Shown here piece by piece: positions 1 to 4,706 of a stretch of DNA of 10,554 nucleotides; the first letter of the stretch is position 1; each line of letters opens with the position of its first letter. The stretch is taken from the NCBI GenBank assembly GCA_027456925.1, contig DAIDTZ010000187.1, forward strand, positions 1-10,554, read 5' to 3'. The stretch is from Nitrospirota bacterium (GTDB lineage Bacteria > Nitrospirota > UBA9217). The notes beneath the pieces are model-generated. The model saw only the letters and a program-made list of their open reading frames with translations. It was not told the DNA's origin and ran no database searches. The translations under genes were made by a program, and so were the position numbers.

Positions 1-105
1 CGTATCTTTCACTTTCACGCGCGTGGGCACCCGTTCGCGCGGGACCCATTTGCGGAGCAGGAGAAGCAGCTCTTTTTCCTTGTACCTGCTGGTGTTAGCA
101 GCCAT
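1..105 (-). CDS. Unrecognised protein, N-terminal 35 codons only
   Basis: The gene runs off the left edge of the window. An ATG at 105 (reading leftwards) opens a frame with no stop to base 1. The visible protein begins MAANTSRYKEKELLLLLRKW and continues with a basic stretch rich in Arg, Lys and Val. The start is supported by a GGGGAG ribosome binding site at 113-118, seven bases upstream, and by a promoter with a perfect TATAAT about 30 bases upstream. I see no signal peptide; the Leu run at residues 13-17 is flanked by charges and too short to span a membrane. I do not recognise the family. The gene is divergent from scpA, so shared function is not implied. Confidence 0.6.
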   Translation of the reverse strand, partial: MAANTSRYKEKELLLLLRKWVPRERVPTRVKVKDT

Positions 106-132
106 CCGTCGTCTCCCCTGTTTGCTATCAAC

Positions 133-141
133 ATTATACCA
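133..141 (-). promoter_or_regulatory. Extended -10 promoter for the leftward partial gene
   Basis: Read on the minus strand this is TGGTATAAT, a perfect sigma-70 -10 hexamer preceded by the extended TG element. The -35 region is poor (best candidate TGTCCA, 18 bases upstream), as is common when the TG extension is present. Transcription would start near 126, leaving a leader of about 20 bases before the ATG at 105, which contains the ribosome binding site. Confidence 0.6.
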
Positions 142-143
142 AT

Positions 144-257
144 TCCACGGTCTAAATGGACAGCGCTGGGCCCGGACTGCATCGTGCAGAGCACTGCGCC
201 TGTACGCAGTTTGCCGGGAAGCATCCGATTCCTTGATGATACGGCCCAAACCGTGGA
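144..257. repeat. Long-range inverted repeat enclosing small hairpins
   Basis: TCCACGGT at 144-151 is matched by its exact reverse complement at 250-257. Between them are smaller inverted repeats: CTGCA/TGCAG at 177-181 and 185-189, and CTGCG/CGCAG at 194-198 and 205-209. The stretch lies in the spacer between two divergent genes and has no convincing open frame. It could be a structured leader or small RNA, or chance pairing in GC-rich sequence. No T-run follows that would suggest an intrinsic terminator. Confidence 0.3.
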
Positions 258-294
258 CAAGGAGCTTCAAACTGTGCGCCCGACACGTTTTCTC

Positions 295-323
295 TTGACT
301 TTTCGGGCAAATAACGCTAATTT
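295..323 (+). promoter_or_regulatory. Candidate sigma-70 promoter for the scpA cluster
   Basis: TTGACT at 295-300 matches five of six bases of the -35 consensus. It is followed, after exactly 17 bases, by TAATTT at 318-323, a weak -10 (three of six). The surrounding 300-345 stretch is the most AT-rich part of the left spacer. The predicted start of transcription, near 330, falls inside the palindrome at 325-342. An alternative -10 is TATAAG at 328-333, but it has no good -35. Confidence 0.35.
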
Positions 324-324
324 C

Positions 325-342
325 CCTTATAAGAATATAAGG
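325..342. promoter_or_regulatory. Perfect 7+4+7 palindrome at the scpA promoter, possible operator
   Basis: CCTTATAAGAATATAAGG has perfect 7-base arms around a 4-base centre (AGAA). It overlaps the inferred transcription start of the scpA cluster and lies about 55 bases before the scpA start codon. Arm length and AT-rich composition fit a dimeric repressor site. The stem would be weak in RNA, so a terminator role is unlikely. No regulator can be assigned. Confidence 0.3.
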
Positions 343-395
343 AATTTCGCAGTGCCGGACCCGGACGGCCCATGCACGGAGGGGCTCAGCCACCC

Positions 396-1154
396 ATGTC
401 GTATCAGATTAAACTCGAGATCTTCGAAGGCCCCATGGACCTTCTGCTGCATCTCATCAAGAAGCACGAACTCGACATCTATTCCATCCCCATCGCACTC
501 ATCACCCAGCAATACCTCGAATACATCGATCTCATGAAGAGCCTCGATATGGAGATCGCGGGCGATTTCCTCGTTATGGCGTCCACGCTCACCCATATCA
601 AGTCCAGGATGATGCTGCCGCCGCCCGAAACACCGGAGAACGACGAGGATGGCGTCGACCCGCGGGCAGAGCTCATCCGCCGGTTGCTTGAGTACAAGAG
701 CTTCAAGGAGGCCGCGGGCTCCCTTGAGAACAAGGAAGAGGCCTGGTCGCAGATGTACACGCGGTCCGCCGAAGCCACACCCGATGTACGCGTGGACGAT
801 GAACCGCTGCTGTTCGACTTTCACCTCTTCGACCTTCTCGCTGCGCTCAAGGACATCATGGCCCGGGTGCCCGATGCCAAGTTTGAGATCACGTCCGAGG
901 CTGTCTCCATTACGGAAAAAATTTCCCAGATCCTGTCCCGGCTCGAGACCACGGAGAGCCTGCTTTTCTCCGACCTCTTCGAGGGAAGCACTTCCAAAGC
1001 GCAGGTGATCGGCACCTTCCTGGCGCTTCTGGAGCTGATCAAAACAAGGGTCATCAAAGCTTTTCAGGTCGAGCAATTCGGCGCCATCAGGATCATGAAA
1101 TCCGTGACTGATACGCAGGACAAAGACACGGCCACGGGAAACCTGTTTGGATAG
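396..1154 (+). CDS. scpA: Segregation and condensation protein A (kleisin)
   Basis: ScpA is the kleisin subunit of the bacterial Smc-ScpAB condensin. It bridges the Smc heads, binds ScpB, and helps compact and resolve newly replicated chromosome origins. The 252-residue product has the family N-terminus almost intact: YQIKLEIFEGPMDLLLHLIK at residues 3-22, then DIYSIPI and the ITQQYLEYI helix (residues 27-44), which form the Smc-neck-binding domain. Residues 75-135 are the charged middle linker. Residues 190-235 (FSDLFEGSTSKAQVIGTFLA...LLELIK) are the C-terminal winged-helix domain that contacts the Smc cap. Length is normal for the family. I chose ATG 396 because GGAGGGG at 378-384 lies upstream and homology begins at once; ATG 372 has no such site. 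It is the first gene of a five-gene rightward cluster. Confidence 0.95.
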   Translation: MSYQIKLEIFEGPMDLLLHLIKKHELDIYSIPIALITQQYLEYIDLMKSLDMEIAGDFLVMASTLTHIKSRMMLPPPETPENDEDGVDPRAELIRRLLEYKSFKEAAGSLENKEEAWSQMYTRSAEATPDVRVDDEPLLFDFHLFDLLAALKDIMARVPDAKFEITSEAVSITEKISQILSRLETTESLLFSDLFEGSTSKAQVIGTFLALLELIKTRVIKAFQVEQFGAIRIMKSVTDTQDKDTATGNLFG

Positions 1155-1163
1155 TAACTGACA

Positions 1164-1221
1164 GGGTCAAGGGTCAACGTAGCATGGGTTTTCCTTGACC
1201 CTTGCTACTTGCAACTTGCTC
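1164..1221. repeat. Period-7 inverted array between scpA and the HEAT gene (core CAAG/CTTG)
   Basis: The right arm is four consecutive 7-base units beginning CTTG (1194-1221: CTTGACC, CTTGCTA, CTTGCAA, CTTGCTC). The left arm is two identical units GGGTCAA (1164-1177) followed by CGTAGCA. The arms are reverse complements in the same 7-base phase. CAAGGGTCAA at 1168-1177 pairs perfectly with TTGACCCTTG at 1195-1204 around a 17-base loop. No T-run follows, so a classical terminator is unlikely. The array also produces a TTG in frame with the next gene at 1209, which should not be taken as its start. Confidence 0.75.
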
Positions 1222-1235
1222 CTGTAAAATTCTCT

Positions 1236-2084
1236 ATGAACCCCGACATCAAAGCCCTTGCTCATGACAAAAAATTCGGCGATATCGAGACCGCGGTCTA
1301 TAACGACCATGCGCTCATCGGCGATCTCGTGGCGCTCCTCGCGGAAAAGAACGGCGACGTTCGCTCCGGCGTCTTGAACCTTCTGTCGCGCGTGGGCTTC
1401 GATTTTCCGAACGATACGCGGCGCCATCTGCCGGTCCTGATCGCGCTTCTGGACGATCCGGATATGTTCATCAAGATCGATGCGGCAAACGCCGTCGGCA
1501 ACCTCGGTTTCAGTTTCAAGGATTCTGCTTCTCAGGCAGCGCCCAAACTGAAGGCGCTCCTGAACCACGAGCAGAGCCTCGTGCGCCAGGAGGCGGCATA
1601 TGCCCTCGGCAACATCGGCTTCGCCCACACGGACCTGGTCAGAGACGCTGTCCCTCGCTTGATCCAGATGCTGGAAACAGGCGATGATGACGAGCGCGAG
1701 GCAGCGGCCCATGCCTTGGGCAAGGTCGGCATCAACGCGCCGGAGCTCATCCGCGGGATCCTGCCCAGGCTGGTCGAGGTGCTCGAATTCTCAAAAGAGG
1801 CGACCTGCGGCGGCGTGCTCTTCGCCCTGGGCGCCATCGGTCTTCACTATCCAAAGGAAGTGGCCAGCCTGGTGCCGCGGTTGATGAAGTATCTGGACAG
1901 CGGCCACCCGAATGCAGTCAAGAACGCAGTCGCGGCCATCGGCAACATCGGCAGCTCGAACCCTGAACTGGTAAAAGACGCGGTCCCCAGGATACGGCAG
2001 ATCATGGAAACCGCGACCGACATCGATGTGAAAATGAACGCCAAGGTGGCGCTGGGAAGGTTGGGCGATCCTTCGGCGTTATAA
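1236..2084 (+). CDS. HEAT-repeat protein encoded between scpA and scpB
   Basis: The 282-residue product is an alpha-solenoid made almost wholly of tandem HEAT-like units of about 42 residues. Each later unit has the pattern A-h-G-x-h-G ... P-x-h-h-x-x-h: AVGNLGF (86-92), ALGNIGF (123-129), ALGKVGI (160-166), ALGAIGL (197-203) and AIGNIGS (234-240), each followed by a P-[RK]-L/I helix about 15 residues later. A more diverged unit precedes them at about residues 27-72. There is no signal peptide, membrane segment or catalytic motif, so it is probably a cytoplasmic binding scaffold. Its place between scpA and scpB suggests it works with the Smc-ScpAB complex, but that is inference. An alternative is a PBS-lyase-like HEAT protein of unrelated role. 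ATG 1236 lacks a clear ribosome binding site; the in-frame TTG 1209 lies inside the preceding repeat array. Confidence 0.85.
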   Translation: MNPDIKALAHDKKFGDIETAVYNDHALIGDLVALLAEKNGDVRSGVLNLLSRVGFDFPNDTRRHLPVLIALLDDPDMFIKIDAANAVGNLGFSFKDSASQAAPKLKALLNHEQSLVRQEAAYALGNIGFAHTDLVRDAVPRLIQMLETGDDDEREAAAHALGKVGINAPELIRGILPRLVEVLEFSKEATCGGVLFALGAIGLHYPKEVASLVPRLMKYLDSGHPNAVKNAVAAIGNIGSSNPELVKDAVPRIRQIMETATDIDVKMNAKVALGRLGDPSAL

Positions 2085-2156
2085 GCATAGGGCAGAGTGC
2101 GAAGAGCAAGGAAGAGAATGTCTTAAACCCTATGCTCCATGCGCCATGCTCTCTGC
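2085..2156. repeat. Period-7 inverted array between the HEAT gene and scpB (core GCA/TGC)
   Basis: The left arm starts right after the HEAT-gene stop codon and has four 7-base units beginning GC at 2085, 2092, 2099 and 2106 (first unit GCATAGG, second GCAGAGT). The right arm has four units ending TGC at 2129-2156 (CCTATGC, TCCATGC, GCCATGC, TCTCTGC). The arms match in inverse orientation: AGCATAGGG at 2084-2092 against CCCTATGCT at 2128-2136, and GCAGAG at 2092-2097 against CTCTGC at 2151-2156. The array creates an in-frame ATG at 2132 upstream of the true scpB start. Confidence 0.75.
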
Positions 2157-2160
2157 ATTT

Positions 2161-2167
2161 TGAGGAG
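2161..2167 (+). promoter_or_regulatory. Ribosome binding site fixing a TTG start for scpB
   Basis: TGAGGAG sits six bases before TTG 2174. ScpB homology begins a few residues after this TTG. The longer reading from ATG 2132 would translate the repeat array (MLHAPCSLHFEEKN) and has no ribosome binding site. Confidence 0.7.
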
Positions 2168-2173
2168 AAAAAC

Positions 2174-2914
2174 TTGGAAGATCAGCAACTGAAAGCGGCA
2201 ATAGAATCACTCCTCTTCGTTTCAGGGAATCCCCTGTCCGTGGACAGGCTCAAGGGCATTTTCGAAGAGGTGACTCAGGAACGGATCGAGGTGCAGCTCC
2301 AGGCGCTCAGGCAGGAATATGACGGGCGGAACGCGGGCATTCTGCTGGCAGAAGTGGCCGGCGGCTACCAGTTTGCGACTCGTCCGGAGAACGCTGTCTG
2401 GATACGGAAGTTCAAGGCCGTCAAAGTCTCGTCGAAATTATCGAGGCCTGCGCTCGAGACGCTGGCCATCGTGGCGTACAAGCAACCGATCACCCGCACC
2501 GAGGTGGAAACCCTGCGCGGCGTGAATATCGGCGGCATCATGCGCAACCTCATGGAGCGCAGGCTCGTCAAGATTGTGGGCAAAAAAGACGTGCCGGGCA
2601 AACCCATGATGTACGGCACGACCATGGAGTTTCTCCAGTACTTCGGCTTGAAGGACCTTTCAGCCCTCCCGACGCTCAAGGAGTTCCAGGAGCTCGAAGC
2701 GGGCGAAGAGGTCATGGATGAAGTCGCTGTTGTCGAAGAAGCAGACGATACGCTCGACGAGGAAATGTCCTCGGAGGACACCGTGCCCGTTGAAACAACC
2801 GGCACGGCCGAAGCCTCGGCAGCCGGGGTAAATGACCACGCGTCGGAATCGGCTGCAATCGGATCGGAACCGGCACCTGCGGGTGGTGCGACCGAGGAGA
2901 ACATTGCGGGATGA
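2174..2914 (+). CDS. scpB: Segregation and condensation protein B (KITE subunit)
   Basis: ScpB forms a dimer that binds the middle of ScpA and controls the Smc ATPase; it acts on the chromosome in the cytoplasm. The 246-residue product starts MEDQQLKAAIESLLFVSGNP, the usual ScpB opening, followed by two winged-helix domains (about residues 5-75 and 85-160). The strongest family signature is SRPALETLAIVAYKQPITRT at 90-109, continuing into EVETLRGVN, then LVKIVGKKDVPGKPMMYGTT (131-150) and the FLQYFGLKDLSALPTL motif (153-168). After residue 175 comes a long acidic, Ser/Ala/Thr-rich tail of about 70 residues, probably disordered and longer than the compact B. subtilis protein needs. A TTG start is chosen on the ribosome binding site at 2161-2167. 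The stop overlaps the next start (ATGA), implying translational coupling. Confidence 0.95.
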   Translation: MEDQQLKAAIESLLFVSGNPLSVDRLKGIFEEVTQERIEVQLQALRQEYDGRNAGILLAEVAGGYQFATRPENAVWIRKFKAVKVSSKLSRPALETLAIVAYKQPITRTEVETLRGVNIGGIMRNLMERRLVKIVGKKDVPGKPMMYGTTMEFLQYFGLKDLSALPTLKEFQELEAGEEVMDEVAVVEEADDTLDEEMSSEDTVPVETTGTAEASAAGVNDHASESAAIGSEPAPAGGATEENIAG

Positions 2915-3855
2915 TTGAAATCCAGGATGCTCTGCGTAAGAAAGAGATCTGGGCCATCGGCGGCGGCAAGGGCGGAATCGGGAAAAGCCTGATCACCGGC
3001 AATATCGGCATCCACCTCGCGCGCTTGAAGAAAAAAGTCCTGCTCGTTGACGCGGACCTGGGCGGCGCGAATCTCCATACCACGCTCGGCATCGGCGTCC
3101 CGGAAATGACGCTTTCGGATTTTTTGAACCGGCGCGCCGAAAATATCCAGGACGTGATCATCAAGACCAGCATTCCGAACTTAAGCCTCATCAGCGGTGC
3201 GCAGGACTTCCTGGATGCGGCCAATCCCAATTTCGCCCAAAAGACCCGGCTCCTCCGACACCTCGAAACCCTGGACGCAGACTACATCCTGCTCGACCTC
3301 GGCGCGGGCACGTCGTTCAACATCCTCGACTTTTTTCTTTTCTCGGACCACGGCATCCTCGTGGTATTGCCCGAACCAACGGCCATAGAAAACGCCTATC
3401 GGTTCATCAAGAGCGCCTTTTACCGCAGGTTCAAAAAGGTCGTGGCAAGCCAGAACATCAAGGACCTCATCGACGCGGCCATGGACCAGAAGAACACCAT
3501 GGGCATCCGCACGCCCTATGACCTCATCGAGCGGGTAAAACAGATGGAGCGGGAAGTAGGAGAGATCCTCGAACTGGAGGTGCTCAAGTTCAGGCCCAAA
3601 CTGATTGTGAACCAGGTGCGAACCAAGAACGACATCCAGATCGGGTTCTCGATGAAGAGCGCCTGCCAGAAATATTTCGGGATCAACGTGGAGTACCTGG
3701 GCTATGTGGAATACGACGACTGCGTCTGGCAGTCGATCCGGAGCAAGCGGCCGCTGGCCATAGAATACCCCTACTCGCGTCCGTCCCGGTGCATCGAACG
3801 CATCGTCCACAACCTGCTGCGGAAAGAGCAGCTCACGGCCAGCATGCTGTATTAG
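2911..3855 (+). CDS. MinD/ParA-family P-loop ATPase (FlhG/MinD-like)
   Basis: The 314-residue product is a deviant-Walker-A ATPase of the family that positions chromosomes, division sites, flagella or other large complexes by ATP-dependent dimerisation. Visible motifs are the deviant Walker A KGGIGKS (20-26, with signature lysine K20), the DADLGGANLHTTLG switch region (47-60) and Walker B YILLDLGAG (125-133). EPTAIENAY (155-163) resembles the EPT segment of FlhG/MinD. The segment between that helix and the next core strand (KLIVNQV, 230-236) holds about 50 extra charged helical residues (about 173-227) not present in MinD or FlhG as I know them. The C-terminus (CIERIVHNLLRKE) could be an amphipathic helix, but this is not a clear membrane-targeting tail. 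It overlaps scpB by 4 bases; GAGGAG at 2894-2899 is its likely ribosome binding site. No flagellar genes are nearby, so FlhG is not assigned. Confidence 0.85.
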   Translation: MIEIQDALRKKEIWAIGGGKGGIGKSLITGNIGIHLARLKKKVLLVDADLGGANLHTTLGIGVPEMTLSDFLNRRAENIQDVIIKTSIPNLSLISGAQDFLDAANPNFAQKTRLLRHLETLDADYILLDLGAGTSFNILDFFLFSDHGILVVLPEPTAIENAYRFIKSAFYRRFKKVVASQNIKDLIDAAMDQKNTMGIRTPYDLIERVKQMEREVGEILELEVLKFRPKLIVNQVRTKNDIQIGFSMKSACQKYFGINVEYLGYVEYDDCVWQSIRSKRPLAIEYPYSRPSRCIERIVHNLLRKEQLTASMLY

Positions 3856-3918
3856 CAATTGCAAGCTTTCAGCCTGTCCGGCTTTCCGGTCCGTCCGGTT
3901 TGAAAAGAGAGCGTCACC

Positions 3919-4593
3919 ATGATGAAAAAAATAGAAGATCTGAATTATTACGAATTACTGGAAATCAGTCCGACAGCGAGCTCGCAGGATATCCACAAGG
4001 CCTATGAACGGATCCGGAGGGTCTATGAACCGAACTCCGTCGCACTCTACTCGCTGTTCAGCTCCGAAGAGACCGCAGCCATCCACCAGCGGATCGAGGA
4101 CGCCTACCGCACCCTGGTATACGAAGACAACCGAAAACGGTATGATGCGTTATTGAGGCTGCAAAACGATCTTCCGGAACCGTTGCCTGCGCCGTCGAAC
4201 TACGACCGCAGGCAAGACCAGCCGGCGCTCTCGCCTTCGGACAAACGCTCTCTGAATGAAGCGGAAGCCCTTCCGTCTCCCGTTGAAGAGCCCCAGAAGA
4301 CCCGGGAAGAAGCCGCCCCGGTGCCGCAATTCATCGCGGAATTTTCAGGCGCCGCCATCAAGATGCTGCGGGAGCAGCGTGGCTTAAGCTTGCGGAATAT
4401 CGCTGACATATCCAAGGTGGGTATTCGCTATCTTGAATTGATCGAAGAGGAAAATTTTCAGAAACTTCCGGTACGCGCCTATACGCGGGGCTTCCTCCAG
4501 CTGTATGCAAAGGTCCTCGGCTGCGACCCGCAGCGGGTTTGCGATGACTACTTGAAACGTTTCGACGCTGCGCGGGAACCGAAGACGAAATAA
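3919..4593 (+). CDS. Degenerate J-domain fused to RodZ-type helix-turn-helix
   Basis: The 224-residue product has three parts. Residues 6-76 resemble a DnaJ J-domain: LNYYELLEISPTASSQDIHK, then AYERIRRVY, and the final helix with EDAYRTLVYEDNRKRYD. The HPD motif that activates DnaK is absent; the loop reads YEPNS at 36-40. Residues 77-137 are a Pro/Glu-rich linker. Residues 143-215 form an HTH of the RodZ/HTH_25 type (AIKMLREQRGLSLRNIADIS, then YLELIEEENFQKLPVRAYTRGFLQLYAKVLGCD). RodZ normally has a membrane segment after this domain; here the protein ends, so it should be cytoplasmic. It follows the ATPase after a 63-base gap and is probably its partner, perhaps an adaptor between the ATPase and DNA or the cytoskeleton (inference). 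The start at ATG 3919 is preceded by an AAAAGAGAG stretch; ATG 3922 is equally possible. Confidence 0.8.
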   Translation: MMKKIEDLNYYELLEISPTASSQDIHKAYERIRRVYEPNSVALYSLFSSEETAAIHQRIEDAYRTLVYEDNRKRYDALLRLQNDLPEPLPAPSNYDRRQDQPALSPSDKRSLNEAEALPSPVEEPQKTREEAAPVPQFIAEFSGAAIKMLREQRGLSLRNIADISKVGIRYLELIEEENFQKLPVRAYTRGFLQLYAKVLGCDPQRVCDDYLKRFDAAREPKTK

Positions 4594-4631
4594 CGACGAC
4601 ATAACTGAGGCCATACGGGGTCCCGAATCCG

Positions 4632-4706
4632 GAAATCAGCCATGGAAGAGATGATTTCTCCTGACTCCTGACTCCTAACTCCTAACTACTGCCTTCTGTC
4701 TTCTCA
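4632..4706. repeat. Period-7 array at the convergent junction (core CTCCTGA)
   Basis: Seven consecutive 7-base units run from 4658 to 4706: CTCCTGA twice, CTCCTAA twice, then the diverged CTACTGC, CTTCTGT and CTTCTCA. Just to the left GAAATCA (4632-4638) and TGATTTC (4652-4658) form a 7-bp hairpin with a 13-base loop, ending where the array begins. Unlike the other arrays, a clear inverted copy of the core is not visible on the left. The array straddles the cusA stop codon and encodes the pump's last nine residues. It sits between two convergent genes and may help end both transcripts, but no T-run is seen. Confidence 0.75.

Noticed and set aside
327..1076. Minus-strand open frame of 249 codons opposite scpA
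   Set aside because: ScpA on the plus strand is unmistakable, and the antisense product resembles no family.
1168..1204. Intrinsic terminator after scpA
   Set aside because: The stem is perfect, but the loop is 17 bases and no T-run follows. It is better explained as part of the period-7 array.
2365..3078. Minus-strand open frame of 237 codons opposite scpB and the ATPase start
   Set aside because: It is Ser-rich, spans two real genes in antisense and has no start signals.
2911..3855. Naming the ATPase flhG or minD
   Set aside because: No flhF, fliA, minC or minE is adjacent, and the helical insertion and gene context differ. Only the family can be supported.
3856..3918. TCCGG copies in the gap before the J/HTH gene as a fifth heptad array
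   Set aside because: The copies are spaced 8 and 9 bases apart, not 7, and there is no inverted partner. I see only a weak AAAAGAGAG ribosome binding stretch in this gap.
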